DNA from: Nemesobacter sp965204665
GTDB lineage: Bacteria; Desulfobacterota_D; UBA1144; Nemesobacterales; Nemesobacteraceae
Length of the DNA: 64,000 bases
Direction: 5' to 3'
Assembly: GCA_965204665.1 (NCBI GenBank)
Contig: OZ242002.1
Location: 434,001-498,000, forward strand
Shown: piece by piece, positions 1 to 8,761 of the stretch
How the letters are laid out: each line of letters opens with the position of its first letter
How positions within the stretch are numbered: position 1 is the stretch's first letter
Program-made: the position numbers and the translations under genes
The notes under the pieces: model-generated
What the model saw: only the letters and a program-made list of their open reading frames with translations
Database searches by the model: none
Told to the model about the DNA's origin: nothing

Positions 1-2
1 GC

Positions 3-71
3 GAGGCTGCTACGGCGCAGAAGATCCTTGAGAATCGCCAACAGTTCGGAAAAATCATACTGAATCCATAA
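3..71 (+). CDS. C-terminal end of a zinc-type/quinone oxidoreductase (partial)
   Basis: Only the last 22 codons are in the window, ending at TAA 69-71. The residues (EAATAQKILE, then a closing GKIILNP) resemble the C-terminus of medium-chain NADPH:quinone reductases and zinc-type dehydrogenases, which usually end in a GKIVL-like strand. The gene is cut by the window edge, so no catalytic motif can be seen. It lies directly upstream of the ABC importer genes on the same strand. Confidence 0.45.
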   Translation, partial: EAATAQKILENRQQFGKIILNP

Positions 72-111
72 AGAGGACAAATCCGTTTCCGGATCTGAAT
101 ACAAAAATCTG

Positions 112-945
112 TTGCTGGCGGCGTTACTGTTTCTAGCAGCCTATGCCCCTGAGTCTCCTGCCGAGCCGAGGTGTCCTAAGAGAGTTGTATCTCTTGCGCT
201 GGCCTCAGATGAAATACTGATTGATCTTTTAGCCGATAGAAAAAGGATAGCGGCTCTCACCTACCTTGCATCCGACCCGTATATTTCAAATATTGCGGAA
301 AAGGTGCCGGATATTCCACAGACAAGGGCGAACTTGGAGCAATTACTTTCAATGTCCCCTGATCTGGTCATAGTGGCCAGTTATACAAATCAGAACATTC
401 GCGCACATCTGGCAAGCGCAGGCATAAAAACGGTTGTCCTGCACAAAACAGTCTCCTTTGAAAGCATAAAGAAAAACATAATGAAGGTCGGAAAAGCAGT
501 GTGCGAGGAGAAGGCTGCGCAGGAACTTGTAAACGAGATGGAAAGAAAACTTGAGGACTCAAAGTTAAAGATTCTCCGCACTGAGCCCCCGAGGATTCTT
601 TACTACGGAGCACCCGGATTCACGGTAGGCACGGAAAATACTATAAACGACATAATAGAACATTCCGGAGCAATAAACATTCCGGCAAGCATCGGACTGC
701 GGGGACACAGCAATATATCGACCGAATACATAGCCAGTGTCGACCCCGACATTATTCTCACAAGCACATATAATCCGTCTCATCCCGATTTCGTCGGCGC
801 ATTGATTGAAAATCCTGTCTTCAGAAGCAGTAGGACAGTCGTAATTGCGGGCAATCGACTGGATGCCGCATCCCATTACATTGTCCTAGCGGTAGAAGAT
901 CTTGTTGAAGCGATTTCTGCAAAAAAAGACAATGTCCAAAAATAA
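112..945 (+). CDS. Periplasmic substrate-binding protein of a B12/iron-siderophore-type ABC importer
   Basis: 277 residues of the class III binding-protein fold (BtuF/FecB/TroA type). An N-terminal hydrophobic segment (LAALLFLAAYA) looks like a signal sequence and has no lipobox cysteine. It is followed by KRVVSLALASDEIL and PDLVIVASY, typical of the first lobe. The family captures cobalamin or ferric chelates in the periplasm; the substrate cannot be read from sequence. The start is uncertain: no ATG exists between the upstream stop at 61-63 and this TTG, and the AAGAGGA at 71-77 is far away. It overlaps the permease gene by 14 nt, so the three importer genes form one operon. Confidence 0.75.
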   Translation: MLAALLFLAAYAPESPAEPRCPKRVVSLALASDEILIDLLADRKRIAALTYLASDPYISNIAEKVPDIPQTRANLEQLLSMSPDLVIVASYTNQNIRAHLASAGIKTVVLHKTVSFESIKKNIMKVGKAVCEEKAAQELVNEMERKLEDSKLKILRTEPPRILYYGAPGFTVGTENTINDIIEHSGAINIPASIGLRGHSNISTEYIASVDPDIILTSTYNPSHPDFVGALIENPVFRSSRTVVIAGNRLDAASHYIVLAVEDLVEAISAKKDNVQK

Positions 946-1969
946 AAAAACTGCGCTTGCGTTCGCTTCGGGGACATTCGCGTCCGCTCTTTCCGTTGTA
1001 ATGTGCATATCCCTTGGAACTGCCGCAATTCCTTTTGACGCGGTACTGGGAGTTTTGGGGAACAAGATTTTAGGACTTTCCGGCGGAGATGTCGACAGCA
1101 GATATTATGAACTCATAATATGGGAAGTGAGAGTTCCGAGAGTGCTGCTTGCGGCGTTTATAGGAGGCGGGCTTTCAGTCGCCGGGGCGGTTATGCAGGC
1201 GATGTTCAGAAACCCCCTTGCCGAACCCGGAATACTGGGCTGGTCGGGTGGCGGGGCATTCTTCGCCGTAGCGACAATATACGCAGGCATCCACCAGCAG
1301 TGGTTTCTTGTACTCCCGATTACCGCTTTTGCCGGCACGCTGATCACCGCATGGCTCGTTTACGGGATATCACGCTACAGGGGCTTTGTCGAAAACGCCA
1401 CTCTGCTTCTCTGCGGCGTGGCCATAGGAACGCTTTTTGTTTCGCTCACCACTTTTGTACTTTCAATCTCAGATGCGTGGTCAATGAAGGAAATGCTTTT
1501 CTGGATAATGGGAGGGCTGGATTCGCGCACATGGACCCATTTGGCCATGGCTTCCGTTCCGATAACAATAGCCTCCGTAATCCTGCTTTTTTACGCGAAA
1601 AATCTCAACGCGCAACTTCTGGGATACGAAGCGGCGAAGACCATAGGAGTTGATGTCGAAAGAACTACGAGGCATTTGATAATCCTGAGTTCACTCATAA
1701 TCGGAGCAAGCGTGGCGGTTAGTGGAATCATCGGATTTGTGGGACTTATAGTTCCGCACTCGGCAAGGCTTGTGGTCGGAGTGGATTATAGGAAACTCCT
1801 GCCCGCAAGTCTGATTGCAGGTGCGATTTTTCTACCGATAGCGGACCTCGTCGCAAGAACCATCATGAGTCCGCAGGAGTTAAGATTGGGAGTAATCACT
1901 TCCTTTATGGGAGTCCCGTTCTTTCTATTTCTGCTGAGAAGAAATTTTCACGGGAAAACCGGAGCGTAG
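932..1969 (+). CDS. FecCD/BtuC-family ABC transporter permease
   Basis: Polytopic inner-membrane permease of about 345 residues from the ATG at 932; an in-frame TTG at 902 is a less likely start. The family signature is clear: VRVPRVLLAAFIGGGLSVAG near the N-terminus, NPLAEPGILG after it, and GFVGLIVPHSARL near the C-terminus, the region that contacts the ATPase. Length fits the family (about 330-350, ten membrane helices). It would form the homodimeric channel with the adjacent binding protein and ATPase for import of a cobalamin or iron chelate. It overlaps the upstream gene by 14 nt, and only one base separates it from the ATPase gene. Confidence 0.85.
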   Translation: MSKNKKTALAFASGTFASALSVVMCISLGTAAIPFDAVLGVLGNKILGLSGGDVDSRYYELIIWEVRVPRVLLAAFIGGGLSVAGAVMQAMFRNPLAEPGILGWSGGGAFFAVATIYAGIHQQWFLVLPITAFAGTLITAWLVYGISRYRGFVENATLLLCGVAIGTLFVSLTTFVLSISDAWSMKEMLFWIMGGLDSRTWTHLAMASVPITIASVILLFYAKNLNAQLLGYEAAKTIGVDVERTTRHLIILSSLIIGASVAVSGIIGFVGLIVPHSARLVVGVDYRKLLPASLIAGAIFLPIADLVARTIMSPQELRLGVITSFMGVPFFLFLLRRNFHGKTGA

Positions 1970-1970
1970 G

Positions 1971-2744
1971 ATGGAGAAAAAAACTCAGAGCATCGGAGTG
2001 TATGACCTCAGTTACCGAGCAAACGGCAAGGATATAGTTTCCGGCCTGAGCTTTGAGATGAAAAGCGGTGAACTTCTAGGAGTGGTGGGGCCGAACGGCG
2101 CGGGAAAATCAACACTTCTGCGGCTTCTGTGCCGGACACTGAGACCCTCCGGCGGAACCATCTCGCTTGAGGGAAAAGATATCTCGCTCTACAACCCCCT
2201 GCGGTTTTACAGAAAAATCGCATTCCTTCCCCAAACGCTCAGTTTCGATTTTCCGTTCAGCACGCTTGATGTGGTGCTTATGGGAAGATACCCGCACTTG
2301 GGAGTTTTTGAGAATGAAAGTGCAGATGACATAGAGATAGCCGAACAGTGTCTCTCGCTCGTAGACATGGGAGGACTTTCGCACAGAAACGTTATGACAC
2401 TTTCAGGGGGAGAACTCCAGAGGGTCTCGATCGCCCGGGTTCTGGCGCAGAAAACGGATTTCATTTTTCTTGACGAACCATGCGCTCACCTTGATATACA
2501 TCATAAGTTCGCGGTCATGGAAATGCTCAAATCCGTTGCTCTTGACGGAAAGGCGGTGTTGACGGTTCTGCACGACCTGGATATCGCAAGCAAATTCTGC
2601 GATAGAATTGTCGTTTTGAACGAAGGAAAGATAGCCGCGCTTGGAATCCCGGCCGAGGCTCTCTGTCAGAATATTCTTCTGTCAGTATTTAGGGTGCGGG
2701 GATCTCGTGATTATGCAAGTGGGAACCTTGCTCTTTTCAGGTAG
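1971..2744 (+). CDS. ABC transporter ATP-binding protein (BtuD/FecE type)
   Basis: 257 residues with a complete nucleotide-binding domain: Walker A GPNGAGKST, signature LSGGE, Walker B FIFLDEP and H-loop LHDLD. It powers the importer formed with the two upstream genes and starts one base after the permease stop. The DruA-like pseudogene of cassette I begins about 80 bp downstream on the opposite strand. The last 20 or so residues look unlike a normal BtuD tail, so the very C-terminus may have been altered by the downstream insertion; this is inference. Confidence 0.85.
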   Translation: MEKKTQSIGVYDLSYRANGKDIVSGLSFEMKSGELLGVVGPNGAGKSTLLRLLCRTLRPSGGTISLEGKDISLYNPLRFYRKIAFLPQTLSFDFPFSTLDVVLMGRYPHLGVFENESADDIEIAEQCLSLVDMGGLSHRNVMTLSGGELQRVSIARVLAQKTDFIFLDEPCAHLDIHHKFAVMEMLKSVALDGKAVLTVLHDLDIASKFCDRIVVLNEGKIAALGIPAEALCQNILLSVFRVRGSRDYASGNLALFR

Positions 2745-2825
2745 ATACGCAAATTCACAAAACTTTCCGATTCACTTGTTTGGTGGTGAGAAACCGTTCG
2801 GTCAAGGCGTGCTGGATGAGTGTTT

Positions 2826-3743
2826 TCAGCTGTTGAGGATTCGCTTCCAGCTCCTGCGAAGCGGTTTCATCCGGATGACCTTTTCGGGTTTGTCGAATTT
2901 TTTGTACCTGTCGTAACGTCCGCGTCCTTCGGTGGTTCCTGCATGTGTCCATCCCGAGGCTCGGTAGACCGTGCCCGTGCGTGTATGTCGGAATCTCGAC
3001 AAATGTTTCCATCGGCACCGGTGTTACTTTGTATCGTCGGCTCCACTCGGCAGTCAGTCGTCTACACACGATGGAGAGTAGATGAGATCCCAGGTCGGGT
3101 ATTTGTATCCATGGAAGAATAAGGAATCTCGGATTGTCCATGACAAGCGGAAGATTCCGCTCCCGCTTTCGGTATGCCCGTCCGATGAAGGTGTCGCGCG
3201 ACGCAAGTCTCCATGCGGCGGTGGAGAAGCCGAGCACGGCGAGCGGTGAACCTCGGCGGTCGTGAACGGCAAGCATAGCGCATCCGTGTCCTACCAGGGT
3301 CTTACAGCCGAGATAGTGATAACGGGCAATGAACTCGTTCCATAACCTGCCTTCATGTGTGCCGCTGACCACGGTGTGTATCTGCAGAGGTCGGACATCA
3401 TCAAAAGTTGTCGGGGAGACGTAACCGAAGGCGGTTCCGTTTCATCTCCGAATACGATCGGCTTTGCCCGGGGCGATGCTTGAGCAAGCGCCGGCAGATT
3501 GATGATGCCGCCCCGGTGCATGGCGAGCATGGTGACACGGACCGTCATATCCTTGAGTCCACCGTCGGTTCTGTACCGACCTATGCGTCTGCAGAACTCC
3601 CCGGACAGAGCCGTACGGTTCAGCCGCTCGGGCCCCGATGTAATGGCCCGCAGCAGACTCATCTCCTCTGTAGTGAAATCACGACCGCAGCAGCGGCATT
3701 CAATCTCTGCAGCAATGCGGGGACGATGAATTCGCACCGACAT
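2826..3743 (-). pseudogene. DruA-like (DUF4338) gene, frameshifted
   Basis: The coding sequence runs through three frames. The first part (ATG at 3743) has LKDMTVRVTMLAMHRGG, as in DUF4338 N-termini. The frame then changes near 3372 to give RLWNEFIARYHYLGCK and NPRFLILPWI, strong hallmarks of this family, which includes DruA of the Druantia defence system. An extra four bases near 2976-2983 move the last part to a third frame that would read YRASGWTHAGTTEGRGRYD and end at 2826. Cassette VI lacks these four bases. The gene is divergent from lipoprotein gene I, with the G9 promoter lying between their starts. It is a relic, and a transposon-type origin is as plausible as a defence role. Confidence 0.7.
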
Positions 3744-3833
3744 TCCTCGCTCATCAACCACGGCAACCATGGTTATCGGATCACCCTGCAGTTTTCGACC
3801 ATTTTCTGCGCGGGCAGGTCGAAACATGATGGC

Positions 3834-3860
3834 TTGACTTGGTAAGGGGGGGGGTAAAAT
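3834..3860 (+). promoter_or_regulatory. G9-tract promoter of cassette I
   Basis: -35 TTGACT at 3834-3839 and -10 TAAAAT at 3855-3860 are separated by 15 bp, of which 3846-3854 are nine consecutive G. The start codon of the lipoprotein gene lies 54 bp past the -10. The same arrangement recurs at five other places in the window. Confidence 0.8.
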
Positions 3861-3913
3861 CAAAGACGAAATTTAACGGGTTGCGGAAAATATTCTACAA
3901 TGGGAGGTTTATT

Positions 3914-5332
3914 ATGAAGTTGCGTAATTTCTTAGTGATGTTGTTTCTGCTCGGCGGAGCGGTTTTCTTTGCGGCCTGCGAAGGGGAGATGGGGCCGGCA
4001 GGTAAAGATGGGGCAAAAGGTGATAAAGGAGATAAAGGCGACCCGGGAGTTGCAGGTCCGGCAGGAACTCCGGGGGTGAAAGGCGACAAAGGTGACCCGA
4101 TACCTTTCGGTGACCCCAGATGCGACGTGAGTAACGGTATAAATGCGCTGTCCGGTGTCTCACAAGATATCACAGGGACTGCGGATGCCGATGTCATATG
4201 CGGAAATCAGTACAACAACACGATTATTGCCGGCGCCGGGAACGATACCGTCTACGGCGGAGACGGAGATGACCTGATTGCAGGTGGAGACGGTAATGAT
4301 ATTCTCTACGCCGAGAGCGGGGATTCCGACGAACTCCAGGGTGGAGCAGGCGATGATACTCTCTACGGTGGAGACGGGGAAAATACTTTTTTCCTGCATG
4401 ATGCGGGCAATGATACTTTTATAGGCGGCGCAGGCGGTAAAGACTATCTTTTCTGTGGTCATCTGCAAAGTACTCCGGTAAAGAGTGATCCCTTTTTTTC
4501 CAATGAGAATATAAGAATGAACCTCTCCGAAGGGACATTTTCCGGTTACGGGTCTGATAAGTTCGAGGGTATTGAAAATGTTGTTTGCGGCACGGGAGAC
4601 GACACCATTACCGGAGATGAGAAAGACAATTACCTGAATGGACTTTATGGTATCGACACTCTGACAGGCGGAGCAGGAGACGATACGCTCGAACCCGGTT
4701 TAGGTACCACTACCGACACTGCAAATGCAGTGTACGGCACTGCAGGCAGGGCGGATGGCGGTGAAGGTAACGATACTCTGGTGGTGTTCGGGGGGACCTG
4801 GACTGTTTTTGGAGGAAGAACTCGTGTGACAGCAAGTATTGCTGATGCGAAAAACGACTTCACCCTGGGAACAACTCTTTCCGCAAGGATGACCAACTTC
4901 GAGAACCTTTCCGCTGTTTCACCATTGTGGGGTCCCCGTACTACCGCCGTTACTTTTACGGGAGACGGTAATGCGAATATTCTCACAGGCGGAAACGTTG
5001 CCGATACTCTTAAAGGTGAAGGAGGGAACGACACTCTTATAGGCAATAAGGGAATCGACAACCTTACCGGCGGAGCCGGAGCCGACACTTTCGTCATCGA
5101 CTACGAGCACAGAAGCGACAAGGATAGTATTAAGGACTTCACTGCGGCGCAGAATGATAAGATCCGGTTCAGGGGTTTTCCTTCAGATTCCAGGACGGTG
5201 GGCGGCACGGGTATGAACATTTCCGTGGGGAAGGCCGACGGAACGGCTGCTGCCGATGTTGTTCAGGTACAGTCGACCGGTGAAGCGAATACAATCCGCA
5301 CCACGCCGGCCCGATATGAATTCGTGGACTGA
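3914..5332 (+). CDS. Collagen-like/RTX repeat lipoprotein (cassette I)
   Basis: 472 residues, predicted to be lipid-anchored and exposed at the surface. The start is the ATG at 3914, preceded by GGGAGG at 3902-3907. Residues 1-21 are a signal peptide ending FFAA before Cys22 (lipobox). Thirteen Gly-X-Y triplets follow (GPAGKDGAKGDKGDKGDP), then a linker with CDVSNGIN and VICGNQY. After this come many RTX-type nonapeptides (GGDGDDLI, GGAGDDTLYGGDG) in two blocks split by a less repetitive middle. The C-terminus reads IKDF..AQNDKIRF and ends YEFVD. RTX repeats bind calcium and fold outside the cell; collagen triplets suggest a trimeric stalk. Neither has been shown here. Four intact paralogues lie elsewhere in the window. 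Confidence 0.88.
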   Translation: MKLRNFLVMLFLLGGAVFFAACEGEMGPAGKDGAKGDKGDKGDPGVAGPAGTPGVKGDKGDPIPFGDPRCDVSNGINALSGVSQDITGTADADVICGNQYNNTIIAGAGNDTVYGGDGDDLIAGGDGNDILYAESGDSDELQGGAGDDTLYGGDGENTFFLHDAGNDTFIGGAGGKDYLFCGHLQSTPVKSDPFFSNENIRMNLSEGTFSGYGSDKFEGIENVVCGTGDDTITGDEKDNYLNGLYGIDTLTGGAGDDTLEPGLGTTTDTANAVYGTAGRADGGEGNDTLVVFGGTWTVFGGRTRVTASIADAKNDFTLGTTLSARMTNFENLSAVSPLWGPRTTAVTFTGDGNANILTGGNVADTLKGEGGNDTLIGNKGIDNLTGGAGADTFVIDYEHRSDKDSIKDFTAAQNDKIRFRGFPSDSRTVGGTGMNISVGKADGTAAADVVQVQSTGEANTIRTTPARYEFVD

Positions 5333-5416
5333 GTTCAATCGGTTCCGGTGAAGCTGTTTCCGCGAAAGGAACAACTTTAACGTTCAGTAGATTCCGTTTG
5401 TTTTTATTCGAGATAA

Positions 5417-5450
5417 AACTTGGTCTCAAGAGATTGGGACCAAGTTTTTT
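5417..5450 (+). terminator. Intrinsic terminator of cassette I
   Basis: Stem of about 11 bp (AACTTGGTCTC against GGGACCAAGTT) with an 8-nt loop and a run of six T. The loop matches the other cassettes, while the stem bases differ with compensating changes on both arms. Confidence 0.85.
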
Positions 5451-5611
5451 ACAGTGAAACCTTATGAAGGGAAAGCGTGATCGGGAACAGATCAAAAGTG
5501 CCTTGTAAGCCTGTACCATTCTGAATAAATGAAACGAGGGGGAGAAAACATGAAGTCCGAACGACGGATTTTCCTGCATGTCGTAAATGTTCCTTCAAGA
5601 GTGAACTCGAC

Positions 5612-5729
5612 GATCCAACATCACACCGATGCTCGTAGAAATGTTCGTCGAAATTCCGACCTGTAAGTACTTCGGGATGGAGTCACATCGGAACCACCCG
5701 AGAACATAGATGCTGCGACCGGTACAATT
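5612..5729 (+). pseudogene. DruA-like C-terminal remnant, right side of cassette I
   Basis: The segment can be read as VEMFVEIPT followed by a degraded GMESHRNHPRT stretch. It corresponds to the VETFVEIPTYT region of the left-hand DruA-like pseudogene but on the opposite strand. The flank from the terminator to this point closely matches the right flank of cassette III (14275-14560). It is cut by the left end of IS copy A at 5730. Confidence 0.55.
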
Positions 5730-7586
5730 GAGACTGTGAAAGTATTCTGAGGTTCTGCGTTGTTTTCAGCGCAGATCTCGGAACCAGGTGTTTTTACAGA
5801 ATCTGGTTTATCCCTCATCCCTCGGCCGATACAACGACATAATTATTTTTTTATTACAAGCAGTTAAGTATTGAATCACCCCTTAACCGAGGTATAATTA
5901 CATCATTCTCAATACCGAGGTGTAATACGCAATGAACCTACGCCGATACAAACCCGCACTTGACCGAGGACAAACACTGCTTCTGCCCGAGAGAGTGGAA
6001 GACTATGTCGGAGAGAATCACCAGGTTCGGGCGCTTGATGCCTATGTCGACACTCTTGATCTGTCTTCCATGGGATTCAAGCATACGGAGGCCGGCACCA
6101 CAGCGGGGCATCCTCCATATAATCCGTGGGCGATGTTGAAGCTCGTATCTTTACGGATATCAGCATGGTATACGCAGCAGCCGCAAGCTTGAAGCTGAGA
6201 CCCGAAGGAATCTTGAAGTGATGCGGCTGGTGAAGGGTATGCGGCCGTCCTGCAGGAGCATTGCTGATTTCCGCAAGAACCATGCGACGCAACTGAGGAA
6301 GGTCAACAGGGATTTTGTTCTGCTGTGCAGGGATTTATCCCTGTTCGGCGGGGATGAGGCGGCGGTCGACGGTTCTTTCTTATCTGCGGACGCGAGCACG
6401 GCAAGCATACGGACCCGGGGTTATATAGACAGAGAGTTGGAGAATATAGAGAGCAGGATAGAACAGTATCAGAGGGAACTTGAGGAGGCCGACGCCGCTG
6501 ACGAGAAGGCGGGGATACAGGATGCGGCCGACGACAGGATGCTGCTGGAGAAGATTGAGAAGCTCAGGAAGCGTCAGGAGGAGACTCGGGAGACCGGGGA
6601 CCGCATGGAGAGAAGCGGCGACACTCAGGTATCGACGGTGGACGAAGACGCGAGGCTGCTCAGGTAGGCGGGGACAGATTGTGGCGGGTTACAACGCTCA
6701 GATAGCAGTGGACTCGAAGCACAAGCTTGTCGCTGCCGAGAATGTGGTTCAGGACGGCAAGGACAGCCGTCAGCTGTCCGGGATGCTTACGGAGGCGAAG
6801 AGAAGTCTCGGTACGGAACAGCTGACCGGACTTGCCGACGGAGGTTATTACGAGAGCATGGAACTCAAGCGGTGCGAAGATGAGGACATCACGGTCTATG
6901 TGCCTGTTCCCGACAACAGTTCGGGAATGAAACAACGGGGGCGTTACAGTCTTGACGAATTCACTTACGACGCTGAAGAGGATTGTTATCATTGTCCGCA
7001 GGGCAGGAGGCTGACCCCCGGCGGAAATCCGAGATTCAGGGCCGGTAAGAAGTACATTACATATGCAGGCGGAAGCGCGGACTGCAGGGCGTGTCCGATG
7101 CGCAGGCGCTGCATCGGTGAGAAGACGCAGGTCAGGTCGATACGAAGATGGGAACACCGGGAAGTACTTGAGAGGCACAGGCGGAGAATGGAACAGGGAG
7201 GAGAGAAGATGAGGAAGCGTGGAAGGATTGTTGAACATCCGTTCGGAACATTGAAGGTCGGAAACGGCTTTCATCAGTTTCTGATGCGGGGTCTCGAGAA
7301 GTGCAGGGGAGAGTTCAGTCTGATGACGCTGACTTACAACTTGACACGGGTTTTGAACATCCCGGGTGTGGAAAAATTCAGGGAGTACTGCGCGGGGAGG
7401 AGAGTTCACGGTCCGCAGACGGCGTGAAACAGCGGGAGAACTGTCCTGTTTCGACATTATGACACCGGATTCGGGGTGTCGAACCTGATCCGGAAGATTT
7501 TCAACCTGTTCCTTCAGAAAAACAACTGCATTCCTGATAATCGGCTTATTTTTTAACGACCTTTCTCCTGATACTCTCACAGTCTC
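5730..7586 (+). mobile_element. IS1182-type insertion sequence, copy A
   Basis: About 1.86 kb bounded by imperfect terminal inverted repeats: GAGACTGTGAAAGTAT at 5730-5745, and its complement ending AGTCTC at 7586. The same end sequence bounds copies B and C. It holds one transposase gene in broken frames. The left end is inserted in a DruA-like remnant, and the right end abuts copy B directly. No target duplication is visible. Confidence 0.75.
5932..7427 (+). pseudogene. IS1182-family transposase, frameshifted (copy A)
   Basis: The reading starts MNLRRYKPALDRGQTLLLPE and continues RALDAYVDTLDL, as in IS1182 transposases. It shifts frame after MLKL near 6140, where one extra base is present compared with copy C, and again near 6665 at an in-frame TAG. 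The last frame carries GRIVEHPFGTLKVG near the C-terminus and ends at 7427. Copy B has both of the same lesions, so the two copies share a dead ancestor or were duplicated after inactivation. No active product is expected unless frameshifting occurs. Confidence 0.8.
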
Positions 7587-8460
7587 AGCTGTTCCGTACC
7601 GAGACTTCTCTTCGCTTCCGTAAGCATCCCGGACAGCTGACGGCTGTCCTTGCCGTCCTGAACCACATTTTCAGCAGCGACAAGCTTGTGCTTCGAGTCC
7701 ACCGCTATCTGCGCGTTGTAACCCGCCACAATCTGTCCCCGCCTACCTGAGCAGCCTCGCGTCTTCGTCCACCGTCGATACCTGAGTGTCGCCGCTTCTC
7801 TCCATGCGGTCCCCGGTCTCCCGAGTCTCCTCCTGACGCTTTCCGAGCTTCTCAATCTTCTCCCGCAGCATCCTGTCGTCGGCCGCATCCTGTATCCCCG
7901 CCTTCTCGTCAGCGGCGTCGGCCTCCTCAAGTTCCCTCTGATACTGTTCTATCCTGCTCTCTATATTCTCCAACTCTCTGTCTATATAACCCCGGGTCCG
8001 TATGCTTGCCGTGCTCGCGTCCGCAGATAAGAAAGAACCGTCGACCGCCACCTCATCCCCGCCGAACAGCGACAGGTCCCTGCACAGCAGAACAAAATCC
8101 CTGTTGACCTTCTTCAGCTGCTCAGCATGATTCCTGCGGAAATCAGCAATGCTCCTGTATGACGGCCGCATCACTTCAAGATTCCTTCGGGTCTCCGCTT
8201 CAAGCTTGCGGCTGCTGCGTATACCGTGCTGATATCCGTAAAGATGCAAGCTTCAACATCGCCCACGGATTACAGGGAGGCTGCCCCGCTGTGGTGCCGG
8301 CCTCGGTATGCTTGAATCCCATGGAAGACAGATCAAGAGTGTCGACATAGGCATCAAGCGCTCGAACCTGGTGGTTCTCTCCGACATAGTCTTCCACCCT
8401 GTCGGGCAGGAGCAGTATCTGTCCGCGGTCAAGTGCGGGTTTGTATCGGCGTAGGTTCAT
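7587..8460 (-). pseudogene. IS1182-family transposase fragment (copy B)
   Basis: Starts at 8460 with MNLRRYKPALDRGQ and runs to SLGTEQL at the truncation point. It carries the same one-base insertion after MLKL (near 8250) and the same TAG-containing shift (near 7745) as copy A. The C-terminal third of the gene is absent. Confidence 0.75.
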
Positions 8461-8573
8461 CGTGTATTCCACCTCGGTATCAAGAATGTGGAGTAATCGT
8501 ACCTTAAGAAAGAGGAGACATCAACACCTAACTGCATGTAATGCAAAGATAATTATGCTGTTGTATCGGCCGA

Positions 8574-8583
8574 GGGGGGGGGG
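8574..8583 (+). repeat. G10 homopolymer inside IS copy B
   Basis: Ten consecutive G in the untranslated outer part of copy B. The matching position in copies A and C has three and four G, which points to expansion in place. Confidence 0.85.
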
Positions 8584-8675
8584 ACGAAGAAATCAGATTC
8601 TGTAAAAACATCTGGTTCTGAGGTCTACGCTTAACAATATAAAACCTCAGAATACTTTCACAGTCTCACTTGCCC

Positions 8676-8702
8676 TTGACATAGGTAGGGGGGGGGTAGA
8701 AT
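8676..8702 (+). promoter_or_regulatory. G9-tract promoter of cassette II
   Basis: Consensus -35 TTGACA at 8676-8681, 15-bp spacer with G9 at 8688-8696, and -10 TAGAAT at 8697-8702. It lies immediately beyond the end of IS copy B. Confidence 0.8.
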
Positions 8703-8761
8703 CAGAACTGTGAAGACAAAAATTATGATGCAGGAGATATTCTGCACAAGGAGGTTGAATT

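Larger units (their letters stand above)
7587..8667 (-). mobile_element. IS1182-type copy B, truncated at its 3' end
   Basis: Inverted relative to copy A and lying tail-to-tail against it. It has the proper outer end (complement of GAGACTGTGAAAGTAT ending at 8667) but stops inside the transposase gene at 7587, exactly where copy A's right repeat ends. This suggests deletion of its 3' third next to copy A. A G10 run at 8574-8583 sits between the transposase start and the outer end; copies A and C have only 3-4 G there. The -35 of cassette II begins 9 bp beyond its end. Confidence 0.7.

Noticed and set aside
1..111. Cobalamin riboswitch ahead of the importer
   Set aside because: The space between the preceding gene's stop and the importer gene is too short and shows no B12-box-like sequence.
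2755..3863. Active Druantia defence system
   Set aside because: Only a frameshifted DruA-like gene is present, no other Druantia genes are nearby, and fragments of it flank every cassette, which fits a mobile element better.
3839..3913. Upstream in-frame extension of lipoprotein gene I
   Set aside because: It would start inside the promoter; the ATG at 3914 has a ribosome site and matches the start of all paralogues.
4200..5100. Tandem GGxGxD-coding DNA as a CRISPR or satellite array
   Set aside because: The repeats are in-frame nonapeptide codons with variable bases, not identical repeats with spacers. No CRISPR array was seen in the window.
6660..7580. 306-codon open frame on the minus strand
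   Set aside because: It is antisense to the C-terminal part of the copy A transposase and has no family features.
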